From NCBI GenBank assembly GCA_003260075.1, contig QLIY01000104.1:189659-253658 (forward strand): a stretch of 64,000 nt of DNA. Reading direction: 5' to 3'. The notes beneath the pieces are model-generated. The model searched no databases. It saw only the letters and a list, made by a program, of their open reading frames with translations, and was not told the origin of the DNA. This DNA comes from Phallusia mammillata. Its lineage: Eukaryota; Chordata; Ascidiacea; Phlebobranchia; Ascidiidae. Positions within the stretch are counted from its first letter, which is position 1, and each line of letters begins with the position of its first letter. The translations under genes were made by a program, and so were the position numbers. Below, piece after piece: positions 11,138 through 24,282 of this stretch.

Positions 11138-14100
11138 CTGATCAACCAATGGGGCAGAACTGCGTGAGAAATAAACTAGGTGAGAGGTCACGTTAGGTTA
11201 GGTTTGCATTAAAAGCGTTTTGACCGTTTTTGCGCTCATCGAATAATGGTAAGAGCACAATTCAAGTTACTGTTAACCGATCAGCAGTAAGGTTTGTAAA
11301 CGCATAACGGCAGCTGGTTACAACATGTATGACAGAAAGATTGCGTGTACAGAGGTCAGGTGACGGTCAAAACATTGTACAGCGCAATGATCAGTCATCG
11401 TACTTGCGTCAATCGGGTTTACATAACCACTGATTATGCTACAGCAGGTGTGGGCTATGCAGGCTTGCTATGGTGGACGGACATAGTATAGAACTGCAAA
11501 GTAAATTCATGTCTTCTTTAACCACAACAAATCTTTGAAATAACTTTATAATTTCCAATTACAAACGAAATATAGGGTTCACTTGTGTGATACTTTCAGA
11601 ATTCAGATAGTTTGTTATTGTGATACCACAACAAAGCTATAAATGCGCACCGCAATACCACGACAATGTATAAAACGTTGTTGTATAATACGCTGGGGCA
11701 TACATTGGAAGTGTGACAGTAAAATACAGCGGTTCTTTCAAGCGTTCGTGTCGTGTTTTGCTGGTGGATGTTTGACGGAGCGCTGAGACGCGCACATCAA
11801 ATAAGACACAAAGCACGCACAAACGCACCACCGAGAACCGCGCTCTCCTGTTTGCTCGCTTTTCGCGTACATTCTAAATCTTTTATTATGACGCATGCGT
11901 AGGCGCCTCTTCCGAAAACGTCACAATCACAAAACAAAGGAGCGCGCGATCTCTCGCACACAGATGCTTTGGCCCGAGGCTAGCACGTAAAAATATACGC
12001 GCGCTCCACTATTACGTCACAATAGCATCACAGTCACGCACACATGCTCGTTCTACATTTCCTTGTTGAGGCGTGTGTGTGCGCGCGCGCCACCGACTAT
12101 TATTACGCCACAGTTGGTCTAGGTCGCGTGACAGTGAGGGTGTTGTGAGCTAACAACGCGATGTGAGTTCGCTCTGACTCGACTCAACGAAACCCGACGC
12201 AACTTTGCGAACAAATTTGTCTTTGGAAATTCACGGCGGAGTGCTATTTACGTTTGGGGCAAGGCGTTTCGCACAAACACTGTAAAATATCAACGCGGTT
12301 CCAACGCTTACATCGCACTGCATGACATTCCTCACAAACGCTTCTCCCACTCCGCTCCTGCCTTTCTCTTCCATTCTCCTGCTCCTCACACCGCAACGTT
12401 GAGCCTCCAAACACACAGAGCTGGCGTCGCTAGGAATTACCGAGGGCCCATCAATAATGTAAGGGTTCCACCAGACCCCTGGGACGGGCCTTGGCGTTCG
12501 CGAGGTTGCCCCTTAAGTCACGTGACCGTATAAGGCGCGTGGAATACGAGACTGTGACGTCACAAGGAGTTTGATTATTGATTCCCCAGTTAGGGAACTT
12601 TGGTCGTTTGTTGCGCTCACGTTCGAGAAGTGGCGCAAAATAACCGTGGACATAAGCGCGTTGAACGTTTTTTGCACGCCAACACACATATTCGAAGCTT
12701 TCAATTGTCGAAACTTGGGTCAAAAAATGAACCAAGCTTGGCTAACCACAGTGATTTACTGTGTTTGAGTTTCGGTTTGGTTGCAAGCATCAATAGAAGG
12801 TTTTAAGGAAGCGAAAGTTACAAACACGTAAGTGACGTCACCCATCACGTGATTAGAGGATCAACTATTCCTGGAAGAGTCAGTGAAGCGTATCTCCGCA
12901 GTTTTCGTCTATAAACAGATTTTATGAAGTTCCGTGAAAAAAATGCTCATGCGTGTCGCGTGACGTCAAAACCAAAAGAATATTTCTGTTCCGTAAAACT
13001 TGGTAAACTGTCACGTGACAATTGGGGGGTCACGTGAGTAAAACTCGTGATTCTGAACTTGGACGTCAGTAAATGATTGAAACGTAACAACGACAATCTT
13101 ATGGAACCAACGGGATTTTGCCAACGGAGAAAATCGCACACATTTCACACCTGTTCAACCATAAAATTGCGCGAGATATGACAACCCAACAGTAAATTTT
13201 AACGACTTGCTTTCAATTCCATCCACTTTACAATATTTTTAATCAATACGAATTGAAATATGAAGTTTCCACTAAAAGACGGACACATAACTATCGGCAC
13301 AGTGTCATAATTTCAAGAAAATGTCGACCCAAACAATAATTTTAAGTTCCACACAAACTTGGCTAATGTTTTCCTCAGAAAATGCAGAACCTTGGAACCG
13401 ACGAACGATAAAAATACCTGAAATGTCAAAACACTTCTGAGCTTGTAAAATTACCCGTGTCGCGTTAAGTATTTGCGTTTCCACAATTCAAACACATGAA
13501 TCTAAAAACCTGGTGCTAAAAATGGCAGTTCGAGATAAAACGAATCCCGGAAACAAATATATAACTATTTTAACAATAAAAACTTTCGTGCTGAAAATAG
13601 ATCGTCAGGTTTAAACGGGTGATGTGTAATTATTTGTTACATCGGTGACCTCGGTGCAATGGTGATTCGAGGTTCACAAAAACGAGAAATTTCCACAGAT
13701 GGAAGAAGCTTTATGAAGAATGACGACAATTTGCGTCACAGAATTGCGTCAGGGGAAAAATGAGACGACGAGATGTAGAAGAAACTTCACGGAAGGTCTG
13801 AAATGCGTGCAGGAAATGCCAGGAAGGGAACGGCGGCTTGTAGGCTATGTGACGTGCAGTATTGAACTTGGAACGGGGAAACGCGACCTTTTTGAATATT
13901 GTGAGGAGATTCGATGTTTGGTATAAAAGTGAAATGTCGGCCAAACAACAGGAAAATATGATAGGAACGCAGCCAGAACGAAAGGGTAAAAAACTGCCAT
14001 AAAAACGACAAACTGTTGAGCCCCACACAGCAATCCCAGCACCCAAGAAGTTATATTTTACAGTTCTTTACTAAATTAGCTTTTTTAAACAAAAAATGTT

Positions 14101-14992
14101 CAACAGCACAGTCATGTTGTGTTTCATGATTTTTCATTTGATTAACTTTCTTTAATGTTTCATCTTGACATAATGGTGACAACCACAGCTGTTTTTTGTG
14201 TCTACAAATCTATTTTACCACCCATGTTCTTCAGACACAATAAAACCAGACTACATCGAAAATACAAATCTAGGGAGCAGTCTGGTAAAGCAAGAATCAA
14301 TACCACATACCTACGAACAACTGCTTGGTTAGAATTCACTGTGAAATGTGATATGCATGTGACCTGCTAAGTAAGATGCTTCGACACAGACTTGCAGCTG
14401 TTTTTCAACAAGTAATTTAATGTTTACAAGGTGGGACAACAACAATAAACCTAAATACTTGACAAGTCAGGCATGGGTAGAATGATGCAAACAGTTTAAA
14501 TCTAAGCGGATATGTGCAGTAACATTATGACCTTTAGTCCAGCTCTGCTTTGACTCCAAACCGCTGTAATACTAATTCCACAATATTAAATCTCCAACTA
14601 CGCCAATATGAAACGAACATGCACACTTTGTACACAAACAATACAAAAACTACATATGCAACTTCAAATCCAAAATGCCTGCTTTAAACAGAAAAAAATG
14701 TAAACTATCCCTATCGCAGATGCTTCTAATCCCAAAACAAAATAGGGGCAAAACAATATGTCCCTTTTGCAGCAGTAGACCCAAGCAATGGTTAAAAAAG
14801 ACTCTCCATAAAAATCAATAACCAACGTGTATTATGAAAATTTCCCAAAATGAAAGCCTGTCTACATTAATTGATAACACAACTGAATTAATACAAGACT
14901 CAACCACGGACATCAAAAAATACAATCAGGCATTGCTAACAGCTGTACTAAGCACACAACAACAAAAAATACAACAGATAAATGTATCCTAC
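11138..14992. other. GMEB upstream region, no recognised gene
   Basis: No convincing exon was found on either strand. The part at 11.7-12.4 kb is relatively GC-rich with many TGACGTCA-like and CG-rich motifs, and may include the GMEB promoter. Several open frames here lack splice context and codon coherence. Confidence 0.5.
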
Positions 14993-15080
14993 CTTCTTGG
15001 TCTTGGAGATCCACTACTTTGTTGTGAAATGTGCTGAGTCGTTTCAGGTGCCAAGGAAACAGTAGAAACTTGAGGTGACT
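14993..15080 (-). CDS. Unidentified gene, candidate internal exon
   Basis: A minus-strand exon bounded by an AG acceptor (attattgcag) and a GT donor (gtaggat). It reads ESPQVSTVSLAP..QHISQQSSGSPRPR, a Ser/Pro/Gln-rich low-complexity segment typical of disordered regions. It enters in phase 1, and the exon at 15327-15418 leaves in phase 1, so the two splice together in frame. The gene is not recognised. Confidence 0.5.
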
Positions 15081-15326
15081 CTGCAATAATTTGTAATTTT
15101 CAAATACCAGACATTTTTGTAACCATAGCACAACTAAGTAAGTACATTAGCATAACGTGTATGACGTTCAGCCTCATTAGAAGGAAAAAATCAATTGTTT
15201 AATGCTCACAGAGTGTTACATTCTAAGTAAAGCAGTCCTTACACAAAGCACAGAAATGCATTTTTGGTTTTAGGATGCATAGCTGGTATAAATTGCTATG
15301 ACAAAAAATCAAAAAAAAAACATTAC

Positions 15327-15418
15327 CTGGTGATATTACGTTGGCGGTTGACATTGCCGTTGCAACAATATTGGTTGTGGGGGAGGATGCAGGTTTTTCC
15401 ATTGCTTGTTGAATGTCG
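15327..15418 (-). CDS. Unidentified gene, candidate internal exon
   Basis: A minus-strand exon (acceptor aaatccag, donor gtaatg) of 92 nt reading DIQQAMEKPASSPTTN..VATAMSTANVISPG. It is Ser/Thr/Ala-rich and compatible in frame with the exon at 14993-15080. No domain is visible. Confidence 0.45.
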
Positions 15419-15551
15419 CTGGATTTATTCCATATATTCCAAAAATAAGCGGGCAAACTTTGAAATTGCTAATTTTTACTTTCTTAGAATTCTTATCATC
15501 ACAGTTTTACAGGATTGCAATTACTTTCAACACACAAGATTCAGGGTGATG

Positions 15552-15661
15552 CAATTTTGGTAAAATTCTATTAAACTGCACCTAGACGGAAAAAAGACAT
15601 TCTCCCCCCCCCCCAATTTTGGTAAAATTCTATTAAACTGCACCTAGACGGAAAAAAGACA
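15552..15661. repeat. Local duplication joined by eleven C
   Basis: About 48 bp (15552-15599) is repeated essentially identically right after an eleven-C run (15604-15614). Confidence 0.85.
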
Positions 15662-16882
15662 AAATATAAGCAAAACATTCCACATTTTGTTTTGATCACA
15701 GACAACATATATAACTGTTTTGTTTACAAAAATAAGCTAAAAATAATAACTTCCTCAAAACTTTATGCACATAAGTCTGTTAGTTTAATGCTTGTGTCAG
15801 ACACAGCTAACCGTTACATAAACAATACAAAATTGCTTTATGTTTAATTTATGACTGTCAGCAACCAAAGTATTATTCAAAAAGTGTTGCATACAATTAA
15901 TGTTAAAAAGTCCATTTTGTTGTTAACAGGTTAATAGAACTACCACATAATTTCAAAATTAGATTATAATTCTTTAACTGTGTAACCCAAATATAGACGC
16001 AGATATTACATATTAGGTTGACCAATAAACTGACAAAAATATATAACATAGGTGTTGTACATGTTATTGTGCATGACATAATACATTTTCGTAATATGGA
16101 CTTTAATATACACTCTCCAATATATACCTAACATAAACAGGCAGTGAAGAAGTTGTTTTATTTTTTTATTTTTTATGTTTTTGCATGGACCATGTTCACT
16201 TATTTAGAATAAAAAATCCCAAGACTTGAAAATTGTTCACGCATTTTGTCTGTCAATAATGACCAACCAAACCCTCAAAATAAATAAAGTAGATGTGACT
16301 CATATCTACAACAATGGCTCCATTGAAGCAAGCGTTTAATATCAAGGACTCAAGAAAATTGGGGCAAAGTTAATGATTTGTAGCAAACCAAGGAATGCAG
16401 ATTGGTAAAGGTGGAAGTAATCACTTAACTGCGAAACTTTGGTAGATGTTGTTACTAACATGCATGATCCTATAATATCTATTATATCAAACATGTTTAA
16501 CCATGTTGCCACAACAAAAAACACTTTTAATCATTTTGCAAAATGTTCAAAATAGATTTTGACTAATTTTTGTTGTCAAATTGACTTAAAACCAGAAAAT
16601 TGCTGACGTTTAGACATCTAAACAAAACTCTAAAGGTTTTAAAAATTCTAGAAACCAGAAACATTTACATGTAATCACTACACAATAACAATTTCCGTAG
16701 TTATATAATTGTGCTGGGTTGAAAATGTAGGTCATATATGCACTGGTGATGCAAATGAATCATAAATTCGTATCAAATTAGCCACAAACTAATGATATTA
16801 ACTCTCCAAAAACTCTGCTACATTCATAACAGGCCCGATATAAACTTTTTCTGCGCTTAAACTTCAGCAATTTCAACGAAAT
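15662..16882. other. AT-rich region without recognised gene
   Basis: Only AT-rich sequence with short open frames was seen. No domain, RNA gene or clear repeat was found. Confidence 0.5.
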
Positions 16883-17119
16883 ATGGCGACAGACCAGTTT
16901 TGCAAGTTAACGTCCGACAACCTTCATGCAGTTATGGCAAATATGCCCCACACATCCACGCATATAAGGTCAACGAACTGGGCTTTGAAGCCTAATCTCA
17001 GGCACAAGAAACAAATGCACATGTTGAAACGGATTGACGTCAAACTGAGTAGAATGAACTTTGTCGAAGAGCGAGGCCTAAATCCCCTGGCGATAAAACC
17101 TTCATCACAATCAGATTGA
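16883..17119 (+). CDS. Hypothetical small protein (78 aa)
   Basis: A single open frame starting at an ATG in acceptable context (aaatATGg). The product is 78 residues, basic and His/Lys-rich in its middle (HKKQMHMLKRIDVKLSR), with no signal peptide, membrane segment or known domain. It could be a chance frame or a first exon. Confidence 0.25.
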   Translation: MATDQFCKLTSDNLHAVMANMPHTSTHIRSTNWALKPNLRHKKQMHMLKRIDVKLSRMNFVEERGLNPLAIKPSSQSD

Positions 17120-17338
17120 ATTATTTCTGGCGTAATTGCGGTTCTACGTTCACTAGCTCGCGCCAAATCCAATCTAGGCTGAATAAAAACCCGACACAGG
17201 CTCGTTCAGAGCAGGGAAGGCTTCTACGCTTTATCGACGTCGTTTTGCGGAACTGCGCAATGACTGTGTGACGCGCCATTCACGCACACGCAAGCGCCAC
17301 GCCACGCTCGCGCGCCGCACACACATGCGATAACGTAC

Positions 17339-17398
17339 CTCTCTGGTTTATGCGAGTAAACCGAGGCTGCATTGAAGAAACAGACTGCTCCGTTGGCG
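17339..17398 (-). CDS. Candidate exon of the unidentified minus-strand gene
   Basis: A minus-strand 60-nt exon with acceptor gtccag and donor gtacgt, reading PTEQSVSSMQPRFTRINQR. Its exit phase does not directly match the exon at 15418, so an undetected intermediate exon would be needed. This is weak support for one gene spanning 15.0-17.4 kb. Confidence 0.35.
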
Positions 17399-18431
17399 CT
17401 GGACAAAAACTCGTTGAAATTTCTCCACAGCTAAATTGCCTGGCCTTGGAAAGAACAAGTAACACGTAGCAAGGGGAAACTCCTAAATTGTTTTCACGCA
17501 AAACTTTTAGGTCGCCACAAAGTTTCTTGAAATGTTTGAGTGTTTATTCCAGGAAAAATTGGACAAAAAATTCCGCTTCAAGATATTTTTGTCCATTCCC
17601 TATTCCCACACCCTTTACATATTTCGCTTTTATCTTTATTCCAAGTCAGTGACTTTAACTGGGCAGCAGCGATTTAGTCCGAAACAAAGTAACGGATAAT
17701 ACAACAACACAAGAAATACCGCCTTCCTTCGAGGCAGGTCAATTATGTTCTAAAAATATGCGCAGAGATTTGTGCCAGCCGTCGACTCTTGCTTTTCTGC
17801 GACAAAAACATGTCTTGGTGGATTGAGCAGACTGTGCCCCGCTATATTTAGACGAAATTCACCATTTAACTATGTGCCCCACTAAAATGCCAACGTCTAA
17901 ATTTGTGAAATAACCTTTCGGCTGTAAAAAGCCAACACGCCCAGTTGTCTATTTCAAGTGTTCGACAAAACATGAAATGTCCGACAGAGCATCTAATGAA
18001 AACGGTTATATGTTATATTAAAATGAACAAAGCGATTTGTTTAATTGATTTATTCGAACAGCATGGTCACGCAAAGGTTAGTAAAGTGCGACCTTGTGCG
18101 GATGTTTTTCGGATATATTTCGAGCAGGAATTCGACGTAAAAGGACTAGAGCGCACACAATAAGTGTAAAGTAAACAACAATTTTATGTTTAATCTTAAA
18201 ATGTTCGGTCGAATGCAAATATTCGTAAAAATCGCCTCCGATACGCCATAGTTTTAAACACAAAATATATTACTTTGGTTTACGATGCATTGAAAACAAA
18301 AAAAAACAGAAAATTTAGGTCTGTAACTTACGTCTCGTGGACTAAAAATTTGTCGCTGCCATTTCAACGCTTATCTTTCAAACACAAATATCTTTCGTTG
18401 CTTCGAGTTTCGCCTGCTGGTAAAAAAAGTG

Positions 18432-18503
18432 CTCCCCGTCGGGGAATCGAACCCCGGTCTCCCGCGTGACAGGCGGGGATACTTACCACTATACTAACGA
18501 GGA
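18432..18503 (-). tRNA. tRNA-Asp (GTC)
   Basis: A 72-nt cloverleaf on the minus strand. The acceptor stem is TCCTCGT/ACGGGGA with wobble, the D-loop contains AGTGGTAAG, the anticodon loop CTGTCAC holds GTC, and the T arm is CGGGGTTCGATTCCCCG. A and B box promoters are intact. It is followed by a 110-base N gap and then a second identical copy. Confidence 0.95.
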
Positions 18504-18505
18504 CG

Positions 18506-18615
18506 NNNNNNNNNNNNNNNNNNNNNNNNNNNNNNNNNNNNNNNNNNNNNNNNNNNNNNNNNNNNNNNNNNNNNNNNNNNNNNNNNNNNNNNNNNNNNNN
18601 NNNNNNNNNNNNNNN
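18506..18615. other. Assembly gap (N run)
   Basis: 110 N lie between two copies of the same tRNA-Asp segment, which itself suggests an unresolved tandem array or an unmerged overlap. Confidence 0.98.
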
Positions 18616-18659
18616 TAGCCCTACAGGGCTTCGAGTTTCGCCTGCTGGTAAAAAAAGTG

Positions 18660-18731
18660 CTCCCCGTCGGGGAATCGAACCCCGGTCTCCCGCGTGACAG
18701 GCGGGGATACTTACCACTATACTAACGAGGA
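18660..18731 (-). tRNA. tRNA-Asp (GTC), second copy
   Basis: Identical over the 72-nt tRNA and about 30 bp of the shared flank to the copy at 18432-18503. Either a true tandem tRNA pair or one locus duplicated across the gap. Confidence 0.93.
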
Positions 18732-20429
18732 CGTGAAACAAACGTTCTAAACTACCATTATGAAACATAAACATTTTTGCATAAAATGCGATTTTTTTTG
18801 TAAATATTTTATGGAATAAACGTTATTTTTGATCAGACGTTGTTTAATTCCACTAATTTTATCGAAATAAACATTACGAAGATCGACTACTCCTGCTCTA
18901 ATGGGTTATTATATTTCTATTATAATTGGCGGGAAAGTTGAGATACACGAAGCTGACTTGCAGGGGCATCAAGTTTTGTATAAAAGGTGGAGAGCTGTAA
19001 TGTGACGCCATTACACGAGTGAAAAAAGTTGATCGCAAGAAATTGAAACAAATCAGAGAGATGAAGCTACTAGTGGATGAAGGTGGGACGATATATATAA
19101 ATGTTTTTACTTCTCAACAATATTTCAATCAGTTTTATTGTATGTTTAGTTACCGAAAATTTTCAAATGAGAAATGTCGTGTTCATTTCCAATAATATTT
19201 AATAACATTTGTTGTGTTAATCTTTCCGGCTATTTAATATGGAACGTCGGGTTTCATCAATTGATAGTTAGGCTAACGTTCGGTTTAAAGTTCAATTTAC
19301 CTTTTTTAATGCAAATGAACATTTATGTCCGTGTAACACGGATAGAGACCCTTCAATTTTATCCTATTGCAAAAAGCTTTGTTTGCGCATCGAGATTCAT
19401 AGTTTTTTATCATAAAGAGAATGAGAAACTTGTGTTAAGATACAATTTAAAAAAACAAAATATCTTTAACATACACAACCTTACAGATTCATCCAACAAA
19501 GATTGTATTCGACTTCGCACAATCGAAGCATTAACAATCAATTCTGCTTGCGGGATATTTTGACGCGTCTCGCGTTGATTGCCTGGAAACGTGGAACAAC
19601 TTCATTTATTTACAAACGCTTTGTTGATGACTTGGTAAGTTAAATTGAATTTAAATTTTACCTGTAACCCAAAAATATATCTGTTGTTATTAATATTTTT
19701 TTATACTTTTAGCATTTTCAGACCAACTGCTGCTGCCGGTGATGCGGAATGTCGTCATACACATTTGCGCAAAACGTCATTAATTTATTTAATTAATATG
19801 TCGTAATAAATTGAACCCCCAGAACCTTCCTCCATGTGTGTGCGTCTCATTTTATTTCTCTTTATTTTCACTTTCTTTATTTCTTTTTGTTCAATTTGTA
19901 TTTTATGTTGGCCGGACTCGTAATGGGAAGGATGTGCACGGTTCTTCACGTTACGGCCCGGTTTGAAACAAGGTTCTGGGATGTTTCAAGCGCAATAAGT
20001 CAGTTAAAATATTTATCGAGTAAAATCGCTCAAAATCCGTCTCATCGCGAAAAATATTATTGCTTGTCGATGAAGTAATAAGTTTGGTTGTTAGAAACAA
20101 CTCTGCGTTATAATTGATACGCTCTAATCACATGTGTATGACGTCATTCAATCACCTCGCATGACGTCATCAACTTGCCCCCCAATGACGTCATCCACCT
20201 AGCACCAGGCCCGAACACGACTGCTGAACGAGAAATGTAAGTTCGATGTTGTTAATTGTTGTTAAAGTTGATGAAATAAATGTTTAACGAACGAACACAT
20301 CCGGTCAAGGAGGCGTATCTGAAACAAGGACGAGAACTTCCAGATTCAAACCACGTAAAGTAACTTGTGTAATAATTGTGTTTGATGCAACCTATAATAT
20401 TATGTTGTCGTCACCGTACAGGCACATCA

Positions 20430-22490
20430 CGTCGTTTGATGACATCATGAATGACGAAACAGAATGACGTCACTCTCGGATAATAATACGACAAGATGAC
20501 GTAAGGTTGTGTGATGGTGTGGTTGTTTGACTTGTTTTGCAGAAAGATGAAAGGTTGCGATCCGAAGTGTGAGAGATGGTGATTGGACGAGAAGCGAGGA
20601 ACAGAAATAAAGAGGATTTAACGAACACAGGACAATGGAAGTGGAATCTGACGCGACGTCCAAACACTAGCGCGGACATTGAGGCAGAAGTGAGTGGAAA
20701 AATTATTTGTTTCAAGTTTCATTTATTGTGTTTTGCAACATTTAAACGTGGGTAAATGCTCTCCACTAAAGCTAAATATCTCGCACTGGTGTAGCTTCAT
20801 GCAGCGCGTCTTTATTAAAACTATATAAATCTAAAACACCAAAAGTTGTTTGCAACAAGCACGTGACGACCTGTGACCAACAACTTTTTGTCTATCGTGC
20901 GAACCAGAAAAAAAGAACTTTTTGCCACTGAAAGCTCATTTTGTAAGTGCTGGATTGGCAAAGCAGCGCGCTCCAGGCCAATCAACGCACCTCGTGTAGC
21001 CCTACAGGCAAAGAAAGGGAATGCTAACAACGTGCCACAAACCAAATAACACAAGGAAAAATGAATACGCATAAAAGTGCCAAATCAGAAAACAAGGTTT
21101 ACAAAAGACATAATCGTGCATGACCAAAATATTCAACCACACATGTGTTGTTTAGTAATGAGATTTATTTATGTTTCTGCACATGCAATCCGGTGGTTTG
21201 ATTTTCAGAAAGATGAAGAAACCACAACGGAACAAAATCCGGAAGATTCCTGGTAAGATTTGTTTGTTGGATTTGTTTGTAAAATGATGTTCCTTTAAAC
21301 CGGAGTTGTGAGCGGACCTGAAATAGAAGCCTAAACCTAAAACCAGAGGCTTCCGGGCCAAATCTGATTTGTTTTCTTGACCAAGCCGGAATCGGAGCCA
21401 AAAGTTGCGGAAAAATCCCGCCCAACTTACAACTTTGCTTTACCACTCAGCATTTTATTACGTTCTACTTTGTAGATACTGCTGAAACAGTAGAAGATGT
21501 GAATTCTGCAACTATTGGATTCGAGCAGCGATCCCTCAGTGACAAGAAACAGAAAAGGTGTTTTTAGAGGGAAAATAATTGGGCTTCTTGGGTAGTTGTA
21601 AATGTTGCTGAAATAAATACTTAACCAACCAGGTCAAGGTGACGAATTGAAAAACGGAAACGACGTGGATTGATGACATCATGCATGTGGACACCGAATG
21701 ACGTCACTGGGACAAGTCAACGTAAGGTTGTGTGATGGTGTGGTTGTTTAACTTGTTTTGCAGAAAGATGAAAGGTTGCGATCCGAAGTGTGAGAGACGG
21801 TGATTGGACGAGAAGCGAGGAACAGAAATAAAGAGGATTTAACGAACACAGGACAATGGGAGTTGAATCTGACGCGACGTGGAAAAAGTGAGTGAGAAAA
21901 TTTTTCAAAATGTTAAGTATATTTTGTTTTCATGCATTCGCACGCACATGTGGGAAAATAAATGCGTTGTTTTGTAATGGGATTTATTTATGTTCCTACA
22001 CTAGTTATTTGGTGGTGTGTGTTGTTTTAGAAAGACGGAGAAACGACAACGGAAGAAAATCCGGAGGAATTCCTGGTAATATTTGTTTGTGAAACAGTGT
22101 TCCTTTAAACCAGAGTTGCAAGCGGGCTTGAAATGAGTCTAAACCAGAACGTACAAACCCAAAACCCGAACCTGTTTTTTTCTTAACAAAGTCAAAAGTC
22201 AAGCACCGAAAGTTATTGAAAATGCGGAACTGAGGTCAAATGTAGTTTCAGTCTAAATTAATTCCGTTTTGTTAAAACTTTAGCCCGAACCCGACTCGAA
22301 AATCCCGCCCAATTGACAACTGTGCTTCAAACACGACCTTACATTCAGCATTTTCTTACATTCAGCTTCACAGATACTTCTGACACAGTCGAAGATGTGA
22401 ATTCTGCAACCATTGGATTCGGGCAGCGATCCCATAATGACAAGAAACAGAAAAGGTGATTTGTGGTGGAAAATAGTTTCGGCCTAAAAG
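20430..22490 (+). repeat. Tandem duplication carrying exon-like blocks
   Basis: Unit 1 (about 20430-21590) and unit 2 (about 21660-22490) align block by block. 20499-20665 matches 21720-21887 almost exactly, 21143-21260 matches 21957-22090 at lower identity, and 21476-21557 matches 22374-22455. The blocks include splice acceptors and open exons, so the duplication probably expanded a gene. Unequal identity along the unit suggests partial gene conversion. Confidence 0.8.
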
Positions 22491-23230
22491 AGAAATTTAA
22501 AGAAATATTTTAAAATTTTAGGGAATTCACCATCACTGCAACCTCTACCCCACAATGCATCTCCTCCATGAACATTTCCATCAACTTGAAACCGATAAGT
22601 TATGTGTTACGAGTCTGTCGTGTGATTCACCCAGGGTTGTCAGTTATAACAAATCTAACCAACATAACCACGATTTTTCCTCAGCATTTCTTACCGGGAA
22701 ACCCAAACATCATGTCGGTATTTTTCGTTCGGTATCCTAATTCGTTCTTTGCGGGATTCGTTGTTTTGTTGTTTACGCTGTTTCTTGTTCGTTTGTATTT
22801 AAAAATATTGTTGATTCAACCTGCCCCCCCCCCGTTGTTTACGCTGTTTCTTGTTCGTTTGTATTTAAAAATATTGTTGATAGAATAACAATTCAACCCT
22901 GGGTGAACTTGGCAGTTTTTTGAAAAAAATCTTTAAACTTTTCACGTGACCGATAGCTGCCTTGTGATTGGACGGTCAAAATGCACGACAGACTTGCCTT
23001 TTATATTTTTACAACTGTAGCTTTTTTAATGTTTTGACATTTTGAAAAATTTCCAACCCTAATTCTGACCTTTTCGAATTTTTTAAACTTGTTGAAACGT
23101 CTAAATGTTAGAGGATTCGCCACCACTATATTAGCTATTGTATTATCTTTAAATTTTAATCCTAACCCCATAACCTTTAATTTTTTTCAGGCTTCCGCAG
23201 GTTTCAAGCCAGTTAGTTGAGTCAGATTAG
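21209..23230 (+). CDS. Unidentified gene with duplicated exons and alternative last exons
   Basis: Phase-consistent exons are 21209-21252 (KMKKPQRNKIRKIP), 21476-21557 (DTAETVEDVNSATIGFEQ..KKQKR), and 22374-22455, a paralogous copy of the second one (DTSDTVEDVNSATIGFGQ..). The shared AG|G junction then opens two possible last exons. One is 22522-22888, ending in a hydrophobic segment (FAGFVVLLFTLFLVRLY) like a C-terminal membrane anchor. The other is 23191-23230, which ends LPQVSSQLVESD. The repeated copy of the first exon (22031-22075) has one extra base and would shift the frame. Upstream exons are unresolved and no known family was recognised. Confidence 0.45.
22768..22880. repeat. Local duplication joined by ten C
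   Basis: About 50 bp encoding the membrane-anchor-like segment is present at 22768-22818 and again at 22834-22880, separated by ten C (22824-22833). The reading frame happens to stay open through the join. Confidence 0.85.
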
Positions 23231-23257
23231 TAAAAGATGGGAGACGACGGCGGTTCA

Positions 23258-23258
<1 letters not shown>

Positions 23259-23302
<44 letters not shown>
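23259..23302. repeat. 44-base poly-C run
   Basis: An uninterrupted C run just downstream of the stop codon at 23230. No obvious flank duplication was seen. Confidence 0.9.
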
Positions 23303-23303
<1 letters not shown>

Positions 23304-23473
23304 AGTTTGCGAAACCTCGACAGCGCTGACAAAAACGGTTTACTTAAGTTTTAAAACAGTTTAATTTAAACCGCCGTTATAAGAATTTAGCAAAAAATGT
23401 CCCAGATAAATTTAAAATAGCCCATGACTAATTTGGTCCTTTTTTAAAATTAAATTTGTTTTGTTTATTTAAA

Positions 23474-23782
23474 CTGGCCCGTAGTAAACAATTATACATT
23501 TTTCGCCTTCCACCTGTAACTAATGGCCGAAGTGTTAACAACAAAGACACCAACAAGTCCGCACTTAAAAGCGAATGGATTCAAAAAAGCTCGGTTCTGG
23601 ATAAAAAAATAATTTTCTGAGTAATTTCCCCCCCCCCCCTGGCCCGTAGTAAACAATTATAAATTTTTCGCCTTCCACCTGTAAATAATGTTAACAACAA
23701 AGACACCAACAAGTCCGCACTTAAAAGCGAAAGGATCAAAAACGTTCGGTTCTGGATAAAAATTTAATTTTCTGAGTAATTT
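23474..23782. repeat. Local duplication joined by about twelve C
   Basis: About 154 bp (23474-23627) is repeated at 23639-23782 with substitutions and a small deletion. The joining C run is at 23628-23639. It is non-coding. Confidence 0.85.
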
Positions 23783-24282
23783 TGTGAAATTCTCGGTACA
23801 TTGTTTGTTGTGTGGTTCTCACTTTTATTTCTCTTTTATTTCACTTCCTCTTTTTTCTTTACATTCCTCGTATTTTTATTTTGCCGCAAACCGTAATATG
23901 GATGATCTAGTGCACCGGTCCTCCATGTCATGTTTGCGGATTTTAAACAATGTTCCGGGTAATAAGTTAAAATGCCTACAATATTCGAAATTCCCGTCTA
24001 GTATGTGTGACGTCATAGAAGGGTGTGACGTAAATACCCCTGTATACGTCATCAGTTGTCAGAATAAACCAAAAAAATCCTAATTGGGAACCATTTTACG
24101 ACACAAATAAAATTTGGAGAATTGGAATAATTTTGAGAATTCGTAATTTACCCGCTGAACCGCCATCGTCAGTAATCTAGTGGAGGTTTAGTTATGAATG
24201 GAAACAAGCAAATGTTTTGTTTACGAATGTAAGTATCATACAATAGTTTTGTTTATGGTATAATTTCTCCCCCCCCCCCCCC

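Noticed and set aside
18364..18774. 136-codon open frame on the minus strand
   Set aside because: Runs through the N gap and two tRNA-Asp genes; not a protein gene.
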